Below, in pieces: positions 1 to 6,926 of a stretch of DNA of 15,730 nt. The translations under genes and the position numbers were made by a program. The stretch's first letter is position 1; each line of letters opens with the position of its first letter. Source of the DNA: Candidatus Hydrogenedens sp. (GTDB taxonomy: Bacteria > Hydrogenedentota > Hydrogenedentia > Hydrogenedentales > Hydrogenedentaceae). The stretch spans positions 1 to 15,730 of the forward strand of contig DAOSUS010000072.1 of NCBI GenBank assembly GCA_035378955.1, given 5' to 3'. The notes under the pieces are model-generated. The model saw nothing but the letters and a program-made list of their open reading frames with translations, did no database searches and was not told where the DNA came from.

Positions 1-9
1 AATGTAGAT

Positions 10-25
10 GAAGCGTCCCCGCTTC
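10..25 (+). terminator. GC-rich stem-loop, possible terminator of an upstream gene
   Basis: GAAGCG (10-15) pairs perfectly with CGCTTC (20-25) across a TCCC loop. A short T run follows at 32-35, six bases after the stem. This could be a weak intrinsic terminator for a gene left of the window, or simply another GC-rich palindrome belonging to the adjacent repeat region. The T run is short and offset, so the terminator reading is tentative. Confidence 0.3.
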
Positions 26-60
26 GGGTAGTTTTGCGTCCCTCATTCCTGCATTTATGG

Positions 61-111
61 CGGTCTTGCCAGACGGGCGGTCTTGCCAGACGGTCGGCCT
101 TGCCAGGGGGG
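61..111. repeat. 17-bp GC-rich tandem repeat, three units
   Basis: Units lie at 61-77, 78-94 and 95-111. The first two differ only at their last base; the third is diverged. Each of the first two carries the small palindrome GTCT-TGCC-AGAC, so the array could fold into short hairpins. Its GC content is far above the surrounding AT-rich sequence. It directly abuts the 9-bp minisatellite and appears to be part of the same non-coding repeat complex. No gene is seen here. Confidence 0.8.
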
Positions 112-121
112 CAGGTTTATG

Positions 122-454
122 GGACGAATGGGACAAAGGGGACACATAGGACACATGGGACGAATGGGACAAATGGGACGCATAGGACGAACGGGACAAA
201 AGAGGCGGATGGGACACATGAGACAAATGAGACAAAAGGGACACATGGGACGAATGAGACAAATGGGATGCATAGGACGCATGGGACAAAGGGATGTATG
301 GGACACATGAGACGCACGGGACAAAAGAGGCGGATGGGACACATGAGACGAACGGGACAAAAGGGGCGGATGGGACGAATGAGACGCATGAGACGCACGG
401 AACAAAGGGGACAAAGGGGGACAAATGGAACGAATGTGGTGAATGTGGCGGAGG
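122..454. repeat. 9-bp minisatellite, consensus GGACRMATG, about 36 units
   Basis: Nine-base units of the form (G/A)GAC(A/G)(A/C)A(T/A/C/G)(G/A) run head to tail from 122 to about 436, with two more diverged units to 454. Two units break the period: an 8-mer at 293-300 and a 10-mer at 418-427. A longer pattern is visible: the block GGACAAAAG-AGGCGGATG-GGACACATG recurs at 194 and 319, and a related block starts at 355, 36 bp after the second. The plus strand is strongly purine-rich. Because the unit is a multiple of three and rarely makes stops, several frames stay open by chance. The -1 and +1 indels change the encoded tripeptide, which argues against a protein. Function unknown. Confidence 0.93.
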
Positions 455-462
455 CAATGAAT

Positions 463-568
463 AAGACAGATAAGGATGAAAAAAGTTTGTTATATATTTG
501 ATGAAGGAAGAAACGAAGAAAAGAGGCGGAAGACAGATAAGGATGAAAAAAGTTTGTTATATATTTGA
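463..568. repeat. Perfect 39-bp direct repeat (463-501 and 530-568)
   Basis: The 39 bases at 463-501 recur exactly at 530-568, separated by 28 bases. The unit begins AAGACAGATAAGGATG and ends TTATATATTTGA. The sequence just upstream is also similar: GAGGC occurs at 451-455 and at 523-527. The spacing of 67 bp suggests a tandem duplication of a longer segment in which the part outside the 39 bases has diverged. Read on the minus strand, the unit contains TTCATCCTTATCTGTC, which resembles the degenerate repeat near 15619-15640. The remaining stretch to 717 holds no gene that I can see. Confidence 0.93.
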
Positions 569-717
569 GTGTTTCTGGTAAAGCATTGGTAATTGGTATG
601 TTAAGCAGGGCTTTCTTTGTTTCTTTTTGTCGTAATTTTTTTCTTTTGTATTTGAAATATGTATTATATACTATGTTTAGGATTAGAATAATTTAACTCT
701 ATTTATGGAGAAAGGAA

Positions 718-2154
718 ATGGAAAATATAGATAGACGCAATTTTATTAGTACTCTTGGAGGTACTACCTTTTGCATGGGAATGGCAGGTGCCGAAAGCAT
801 AGGGGATAATATAAATAATAATGATATGTTTGCCTCAAAAGAAATTTTTAAAGAGGTGAAAGATATAGTTGATAAGACCTCTTTTGTGGATACGCATGAA
901 CATTTACCATCAGAATCTGAACGGATTGCGAATAAGAGTAATAGAGACAAAACACCTGCACCTGATATGGGCATGCTTTTTAGCCATTATGCGGATTCAG
1001 ACTTACAGGTGGCTGGAATGAGTGATAAGGAATATAAAAAATTAACTTCGTGGGACTTATCTCCTCAAGAAAAATGGAGGTTGTTAGCACCTTATTATAA
1101 TAGATGTAGAAATACAGGGTATTTATTATGTGTTCGGGAAAGTATTTTCGCTCTGTATGGAGAGGAAGACTTAAATGAAAATAATTGTGAGGAAATAAGT
1201 CAGAAGATAAAAGATGATATTCAGCCCGGTTTTTATCGTCGTATACTCAGAGATGTAGCGAATATTGAACATGCTCAAATCAATTGTCTTTCCAGTGGCA
1301 CCTTTCGTGAAAGCGAACCTGCAACCGACCTTTTAAGTTTTGATTTATCAACGGTAGGCATTGCAAGTTCTATTTCTAAAATTGGAAACCTTAACAAGTT
1401 CGCAGATAAACCCATCAAAACATTAAAGCAAGCCCATGAGACCATTGAGCATATATTTGAACGATTTGGACCTAAGGCAATAGCCGTAAAAGACCAATCC
1501 GCTTATGGCAGACCCCTTTTTTATGAAAATGTAAAAGATGAAGATATTGAAATTATTTTCAAGCAATTTGTTCAAAAGCCATCTTCGTTAAAATATGAAG
1601 AACTCAAAGCCATCCAAGATAATCTATTTCGTAAATGTTTGCAATGTGCCACGGAATATAAACTTCCTGTCAAACTACATACCGGATATTTTGCAGGATA
1701 CAATGGCATGGATTTATCCCGTGTTCGTAATAATCTTTGTGACCTGGTCCCATTAATCAAAGATTTTCCGAACACTACTTTTGTTCTTATGCATATTTCA
1801 TATCCCTATCAAAATGAATTAATCGCCCTTTGTAAACATTACCGCAATGTCTATGCGGATATGTGCTGGTCCTGGATTATTGACCCTGCATCGGCGACAC
1901 GATTTTTAAGGGAATTTTTAATGGCTGCTCCTGCAAGTAAAATATTTACTTTTGGAGGGGATTATATTCCTGTGGAATTGGTTCCTGGACATGCGCGAAT
2001 TGCTCGCAAGGGTATTACACTTGCTATAACCCAACTTTTACAAGAAGGTTGGCTAAATGAATCCGATACACCTGCATTAATTCAGCGAATTATGAACCAA
2101 AATGCCCACGAAACTTTCGACTTACCCCGTGTCCTAAAAGCATATAAAGCATAA
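718..2154 (+). CDS. Tat-exported metal-dependent amidohydrolase (TIM-barrel, amidohydrolase_2 / uronate-isomerase-like)
   Basis: This 478-residue protein opens with a twin-arginine signal (DRRNFISTLGG, residues 5-15) followed by a short hydrophobic stretch, which implies export in folded form. The start is fixed by GGAG at 707-710, seven bases before ATG 718. The mature part shows the metal-binding layout of the amidohydrolase superfamily: HxH in VDTHEHL (H60, H62), a lysine in AIAVKDQ (K258), then LHTG (H321), MHIS (H359) and GGD (D415). Related proteins hydrolyse or decarboxylate small acids, or isomerise uronates; the substrate here cannot be told from sequence. N-terminal residues 40-250 are less conserved to my eye. 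It stands alone on this strand; a decayed gene converges 3 bp after its stop. Superfamily assignment is secure, specific function is not. Confidence 0.82.
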   Translation: MENIDRRNFISTLGGTTFCMGMAGAESIGDNINNNDMFASKEIFKEVKDIVDKTSFVDTHEHLPSESERIANKSNRDKTPAPDMGMLFSHYADSDLQVAGMSDKEYKKLTSWDLSPQEKWRLLAPYYNRCRNTGYLLCVRESIFALYGEEDLNENNCEEISQKIKDDIQPGFYRRILRDVANIEHAQINCLSSGTFRESEPATDLLSFDLSTVGIASSISKIGNLNKFADKPIKTLKQAHETIEHIFERFGPKAIAVKDQSAYGRPLFYENVKDEDIEIIFKQFVQKPSSLKYEELKAIQDNLFRKCLQCATEYKLPVKLHTGYFAGYNGMDLSRVRNNLCDLVPLIKDFPNTTFVLMHISYPYQNELIALCKHYRNVYADMCWSWIIDPASATRFLREFLMAAPASKIFTFGGDYIPVELVPGHARIARKGITLAITQLLQEGWLNESDTPALIQRIMNQNAHETFDLPRVLKAYKA

Positions 2155-2157
2155 ATT

Positions 2158-2538
2158 TTAATGGTGTCTATCCTTTGCACTTTCTGGAATCATGGGGTTA
2201 GCAATGGCTGGAGAATGGATAACCTTAATTCCGAAAATCTGGCAAAAGTTTTGAATATCTCTTTTGTTGTTGCCATAAAAAACTACTTGATGGAATCCCA
2301 ATACATTTCTGCTTTCTTCAACATTATCCATCTTTATAGAAAAATGCGTTCTACAACCACCTGCTGGTGGAGTATTTATATTCTCTCTAACGACACCTGT
2401 ATCAAGGATAAGTTCATGAGGGTTATTGAATCTTATGAGTGTAACAGGTTGTGCTTCTTTCCATTATGCCTGTAAAGAAACACCTATAAATGAAATTCAC
2501 TTCCCGATGGAAATTCTGCTTGTATAGAACTTACAAGC
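2158..2538 (-). pseudogene. Decayed gene, C-terminal remnant resembling L-fucose/arabinose isomerase family
   Basis: On the minus strand, codons run open from 2463 down to a TAA at 2158-2160, about 101 codons. The only ATG in this stretch is at 2331. Upstream in the same frame the reading is protein-like but cut by TAA (2464-2466) and TGA (2497-2499); the 5' edge is uncertain. Codons start with a purine in roughly two-thirds of cases, a coding sign, whereas the exactly antisense plus-strand ORF (2161-2475) looks random. The peptide contains WKEAQPVTLIRF, GCRTHFSIK and LGFHQVVFYGN, followed by DIQNFCQIFGIKVI. This pattern resembles, from memory, the C-terminal domain of fucose/arabinose isomerase-like enzymes. 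A sugar isomerase would fit the fucosidase genes nearby. That the gene is broken is likely; the family is a tentative call. Confidence 0.45.
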
Positions 2539-2855
2539 ATTGGAGAAACCGCAGGCAAGAAACAATTTCTACTTACTTTAAAACATTTACAAGACAAATC
2601 GTAAGAATGCTTTTCTTTCATAATAGTACTTTTTTGTAATATATTACTTTCGCTTACTTATAATAAATTATATGAAACCAATTCGAGAATACCAAGCAAA
2701 ATTAAAATTTTTGAAATAAAATCCCGTGCTACTTTTGGGTTATCTATAGATAAACATGTAATTAAAACATTTTAAAAACTTAAGAATTTTAACTATACTC
2801 CTTATTGATATATACTCAAAGTAACCATTTTCACATTAAATTGAGGTAAATAAAA
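2539..2855. other. AT-rich intergenic region without recognisable gene
   Basis: About 320 bases, very AT-rich, between the decayed isomerase-like remnant and the GH123-like gene. The leftmost part may still be remnant 5' sequence of the pseudogene, because a minus-strand peptide with FLPAVSPMLVSS is open there, but stops and frame changes prevent a firm reading. A 15-codon plus-strand ORF near 2670 has no supporting features. The promoter of the GH123-like gene must lie here; I see no convincing -35/-10 pair. The right end carries its ribosome site GAGGT at 2843-2847. Confidence 0.4.
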
Positions 2856-5249
2856 ATGAAAAACATTTTTTCATCTTTATTTTTGTTTTTCTTCCCTTTA
2901 TTTCTTCTTACCTTTCCATCCTTTACAGAGAATATCGCTTTAGGAGCAAAATACACATTGGACCCCGTTCCTAATTACACGAATTGTAAAGATGAATCTG
3001 ATACCATTCAGCTTACCGATGGGAAGTATGTAGAAGGGCATTTTTGGACGCAACAAGGAACTGTAGGTTGGTCTGAAACAGAATTTGCAGTAATTACGAT
3101 TGATTTAGGGAAAGATATGCCTATCTCTGGTGTTTCGTTTAGTACTGCAGGAGGTGTTGCTGGGGTAAAATTTCCTGATTCTATCGTAATTTTTACCGCA
3201 GGCGAGGATGGAATATTTCACGAAATTGGTGACCTGGTTAAATTAAACAACTCCAAAAATCCCGTGCCATCAGTGGGCTATGCTACCTATCGCTATACGA
3301 CAGATAAACTTCAGACCCATGGCAGAAAAATTGCATTGTTAGTGTTTGGTGAACCTTACATTTTTTGTGATGAAATCGAAGTCTGGAAAGGGAAAGAAGA
3401 AGATTTATCCCGACCTTTACCCGGTATGGGCTTCAAAGATTTGAAAAAATATGTGGATAATGTAACCATACATAACTGTGTGAAAAAACGAATTGCAAAA
3501 GACATCGAAAAAGTTCAAAAAATAGTGGAGAATACAAAACGGGGGAAAAAGATACAAAAAGAAATGAACAAATTAACAAAAGAAATTGATACTTTGCCTA
3601 TGGCATATTCAGAAGACTTCAAAACGATTTTCCCTATTAATTTCACACATGAAAAAGTGTTTAAACTATATGCAAGACTGTTGCAAAAAGAAGGATTAAA
3701 AGAACTAACAGTCTGGAGAAGTCATCCTTATCAATTTACGGAATTGTTTCCTTCTGTATCTGATATAAAATCCAATGACATAAATCAATTATGCATAAAT
3801 ATGATGCAAAACGAATTCCGTTCTACGACTTTTAATATCATTTCATCTAAAAATACTGAAGTATCTATTGAAATTTTTGGGATTCCTGAAGAATTAAGAA
3901 AAGAATCTATAAAAATTCAGAAGGTGCTTTGGACAGATACAAAGCGGTTGGAACCTGTGGCTTCTGCTTTAATGCCTATAAATGAAGAGAAAGGATTGTT
4001 TAAATTAAATGTTTTGGCAGGTTTAACGCAACAAGTATGGATAACTGTGTGTTCTAAAAATTTACCCCCAAATACTTATAATATCGAGATAAAGGTAAAC
4101 CAAATTCGTTTACCAATGACCTTAAAAATCTATCCAATTCGCTTTCCTGACCGACCAACATTACATATGGGTGGTTGGGACTATACAAATGTCCCAAAAT
4201 ATTATGAAGTTACAGAAATAAATCGAACAGCTTTTGTAAATATGCTACGAGAATACTTCGTAGATTCCCCGTGGGCTACTTCTGTTGCTATGCCTTTTGG
4301 TTCTTATGACAAGTCGGGAACTATGACAACACCTCCGGATACATCCAATTTTGATGCATGGCGACAACTCTGGCAAGATGCCCGTCGGTATTGTGTTTTT
4401 TCCGCCGTTAGCAACAAACTCCAGCAATGGGAAATAGGAACACCCGAGTTCAATAAAGCAGTAGGGAATTGGGCAAAGTTCTGGGATAATTATATGCGTA
4501 ATTTGGAATTAGACCCTTCACAATTAATTGTGCTATTAGTTGATGAACCCCATCAGGAACAGGAAGATACTATTATCAAAGCATGGGCAAAAGCGATTCA
4601 TGATTCTGGGGCTGGTTTTCAGATTTGGGAAGACCCTACTTATAGAGACATGACAAAAGCCTTGCCTGATATGATTGCCGAATGTGATATTCTTTGCCCA
4701 AACCGACAACTATTTTATAAGTGCGGAGAAGATTATCGACAGTTCTTTATAAACGAACGAGATAAAGGTAAAAAACTTGAATTTTATTCATGTAGTGGTC
4801 CTATGCGTTTATTAGACCCTACCATTTATTGTAGATTGCAGGCATGGGACTGCTGGCGATATGGTGCGGAAGCAACCTATTTCTGGGCATTTGCTGATGC
4901 CGCAGGAAATCCCTCCTGGAACGAATATCTTAATAAACGACATGCTTATACCCCTCTGTTTATAGATAAAGATACGGTATATCCCGGCAAACATTTAGAA
5001 GCCATGCGTGAAGGTATTGAAGATTATGAATACCTCATTATGCTGGAAAAAGCATTAAAAGAAGGGAAAGGTTCAGAACAAGCACGAACCCAAGCAGAAG
5101 CCTTATTGCAAGAAACACGGGATATACTTCATTCTATAATGCCTGAAAGTGGAATTCTTTTCTGGAAGGATTTCAAACAACCCGAGATTATAGATAACAT
5201 ACGGGAAAAAATTCTCCAAACTTTATTATTGCTTACAACAAACAATTAA
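2856..5249 (+). CDS. Secreted GH123-like glycoside hydrolase (DUF4091) with N-terminal F5/8C-like domain
   Basis: This is a 797-residue exported protein with a Sec signal peptide (residues 1 to about 23) and no lipobox. The start is supported by GAGGT eight bases upstream of the ATG. Residues about 24-180 look like a discoidin/F5-8C-type sandwich, with NIALGAKYT at its start and VITIDLGKDM inside. A lysine-rich, probably coiled linker covers 195-245. The C-terminal half is a DUF4091/GH123-type catalytic region. It contains the acidic pair in LLVDEP (D563, E564), matching the adjacent Asp-Glu pair used in substrate-assisted catalysis by GH123, and the family signature EAMREGIEDYEYL (715-727). 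GH123 enzymes characterised so far are N-acetylgalactosaminidases, but DUF4091 proteins are broader and most are untested. It probably acts on extracellular glycan. Its own ribosome site and flanking gaps suggest separate transcription. Confidence 0.82.
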   Translation: MKNIFSSLFLFFFPLFLLTFPSFTENIALGAKYTLDPVPNYTNCKDESDTIQLTDGKYVEGHFWTQQGTVGWSETEFAVITIDLGKDMPISGVSFSTAGGVAGVKFPDSIVIFTAGEDGIFHEIGDLVKLNNSKNPVPSVGYATYRYTTDKLQTHGRKIALLVFGEPYIFCDEIEVWKGKEEDLSRPLPGMGFKDLKKYVDNVTIHNCVKKRIAKDIEKVQKIVENTKRGKKIQKEMNKLTKEIDTLPMAYSEDFKTIFPINFTHEKVFKLYARLLQKEGLKELTVWRSHPYQFTELFPSVSDIKSNDINQLCINMMQNEFRSTTFNIISSKNTEVSIEIFGIPEELRKESIKIQKVLWTDTKRLEPVASALMPINEEKGLFKLNVLAGLTQQVWITVCSKNLPPNTYNIEIKVNQIRLPMTLKIYPIRFPDRPTLHMGGWDYTNVPKYYEVTEINRTAFVNMLREYFVDSPWATSVAMPFGSYDKSGTMTTPPDTSNFDAWRQLWQDARRYCVFSAVSNKLQQWEIGTPEFNKAVGNWAKFWDNYMRNLELDPSQLIVLLVDEPHQEQEDTIIKAWAKAIHDSGAGFQIWEDPTYRDMTKALPDMIAECDILCPNRQLFYKCGEDYRQFFINERDKGKKLEFYSCSGPMRLLDPTIYCRLQAWDCWRYGAEATYFWAFADAAGNPSWNEYLNKRHAYTPLFIDKDTVYPGKHLEAMREGIEDYEYLIMLEKALKEGKGSEQARTQAEALLQETRDILHSIMPESGILFWKDFKQPEIIDNIREKILQTLLLLTTNN

Positions 5250-5441
5250 TCTCTCACTCCTAAATATTTTATAACCAGATATAATAATTATTGTCTTATA
5301 AATTTGTTACCTATATAAAAAACAACATACAACTCCCATACAAAAACAATAAGAACAATAATACATAAAATAAAGAGCATTAAATTCTCCCATTCTATAA
5401 TTAACTCATATAAATATAAATTCAATAATCTGTATTTTTTG

Positions 5442-5447
5442 TATAAT
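5442..5447 (+). promoter_or_regulatory. Possible -10 box upstream of the MFS gene
   Basis: TATAAT preceded by TTTTTTG lies 44 bases before the preferred MFS start. No good -35 hexamer sits at the usual distance. The whole gap from 5250 to 5490 is extremely AT-rich, so chance matches are expected. Nothing else is recognisable in that gap. Confidence 0.25.
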
Positions 5448-5490
5448 CTTTCCCATTGTATTATTGTCTTATTTCACAAAAGGTAAGAAA

Positions 5491-6861
5491 ATGAATGAGA
5501 GTTCTGAAAAAAATATTGTTTTATTTATTTCTACCTTAGGTTCTTTTTTAACACCCTTCATGGGTTCTGCAGTTAACATTGCCTTGCCCTCTATTGGCAA
5601 AGAGTTGGCGATGAATGCTGTTTTACTTAACTGGGTCGCAACCACTTACCTTTTATCTGCGGGAATTTTCCTTGTCCCTTTTGGTGCTCTTGGTGATTTA
5701 TATGGTAGAAAACGAATCTTTTTATATGGGATTATCTTTTTTACTATTTCCTCTGTCTTGTGTTCCCTTTCTCCAAATGCTGCTCTTCTACTAATCTTTC
5801 GTATTTTTCAGGGGATTAGTGGATCGATGATTATGTCCACGGGTATTGCCATGCTTACTTCTGTTTTCCCTGCTGAAGAACGGGGTAAGGCTTTAGGTAT
5901 AAACACCTCCGCCGTATATCTTGGACTTTCATTAGGTCCTTTTCTGGGAGGCATACTGACCCAACATTTAGGCTGGCGTAGTGTATTTTATATCAATGCA
6001 CCTATTGGTCTTTTTGCTATTGCGATAATCCTATGGAAATTGGAAGAGGAATGGAAAGAAAACAAAGAAGGGAAAATTGATTTTGTAGGATTTGTTCTTT
6101 ATGCTCTGTCTCTTACTTGTTTGATTTATGGTGTTTCTATCTTACCTCAAATACATTCTTTGCTATTTATCTTTATCAGTTTAGTGAGTATAATTGCGTT
6201 TATCTACTGGGAAACAAAGTTTAAAAACCCCTTATTAAATATCAAGCTTTTCCGAAATAATGTTGTTTTTACCTTTTCCAACCTGTCTGCTTTGATTAAT
6301 TACAGTGCTACTTTTGGGATAGCCTTTATTTTAAGTTTGTATTTACAATATATTAAAGGTATAACGCCACAAAATGCAGGTATGATACTTCTCTTCCAAC
6401 CTCTGACAATGACCCTTCTTTCTCCATTTGCCGGACGAATTTCAGACAAAATTGAGCCGAGAATTGTCGCTTCATCGGGTATGGCATTGACCACATTAGC
6501 CTTGTTCCTGTTTATATTTCTTAATAAAATAACATCTTTCTCATATATCATTGCGAATTTGATACTTTTAGGGATTGGTTTCGCTTTATTTTCTTCACCC
6601 AATACCAATGCAGTAATGAGTTCTGTAGAGAAAAGGTTTTATGGAGTAGCCTCAGGCACTTTAGGCACAATGCGATTAATAGGACAGATGATGAGCATGG
6701 GTGTTATCATGCTTATTTTTGCTATTCAAATCGGAAAAGTCCAGATTACCCCTGAACACTACCCTTCGTTTCTAAACAGTATGAAAACCCTTTTCACCAT
6801 TTTTACTATACTCTGCTTCTTAGGCATCTACACCTCCCTTGCCCGCGGAAAGTTAAGGTAA
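5491..6861 (+). CDS. MFS drug/solute exporter, DHA2 (EmrB/QacA) type
   Basis: The product is a polytopic inner-membrane antiporter of 456 residues, the length usual for 14-helix DHA2 proteins. I choose ATG 5491 because AAAGG (5478-5482) lies eight bases before it. A TTG 27 bases upstream would add nine residues but has no comparable ribosome site. Visible motifs, numbered from 5491, are motif A GDLYGRKR (68-75) after the second helix, FRIFQGISGS in the fourth helix, and the antiporter motif C LGLSLGPFLGG (144-154) followed by GWRSVFYINAPIG. Family members use the proton gradient to expel drugs, toxic metabolites or small organics. Specificity cannot be read from sequence. Position beside glycoside hydrolases might mean sugar or metabolite export, but it could equally be an unrelated neighbour. 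The gene converges on the next one with a 65-bp gap and no obvious terminator. Confidence 0.9.
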   Translation: MNESSEKNIVLFISTLGSFLTPFMGSAVNIALPSIGKELAMNAVLLNWVATTYLLSAGIFLVPFGALGDLYGRKRIFLYGIIFFTISSVLCSLSPNAALLLIFRIFQGISGSMIMSTGIAMLTSVFPAEERGKALGINTSAVYLGLSLGPFLGGILTQHLGWRSVFYINAPIGLFAIAIILWKLEEEWKENKEGKIDFVGFVLYALSLTCLIYGVSILPQIHSLLFIFISLVSIIAFIYWETKFKNPLLNIKLFRNNVVFTFSNLSALINYSATFGIAFILSLYLQYIKGITPQNAGMILLFQPLTMTLLSPFAGRISDKIEPRIVASSGMALTTLALFLFIFLNKITSFSYIIANLILLGIGFALFSSPNTNAVMSSVEKRFYGVASGTLGTMRLIGQMMSMGVIMLIFAIQIGKVQITPEHYPSFLNSMKTLFTIFTILCFLGIYTSLARGKLR

Positions 6862-6926
6862 ATACCATCATTAATTGCGGATTAAAATGTCCAACTGTTC
6901 ATTATAAGATTTTTCTCGTAACACTC

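Noticed and set aside
122..454. CRISPR array
   Set aside because: The units are contiguous 9-mers with no unique spacers, and no cas gene is present.
34..501. Long open frames on both strands through the 9-bp array (34-501 plus; 55-414 minus; 83-310 plus; 117-398 minus)
   Set aside because: A repeat unit of nine bases with no stops keeps several frames open at once. Internal -1 and +1 indels switch the encoded tripeptide, and no start has a ribosome site.
2161..2475. 104-codon plus-strand ORF after the amidohydrolase
   Set aside because: It lies exactly antisense to a more coding-like minus-strand frame, has no ribosome site, begins 6 bp after the preceding stop, and its peptide (rich in Cys, Trp and Asn) looks random.
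6862..6926. Bidirectional terminator between the convergent MFS and glycosidase-like genes
   Set aside because: Expected by layout, but I found no stable stem-loop in this gap.
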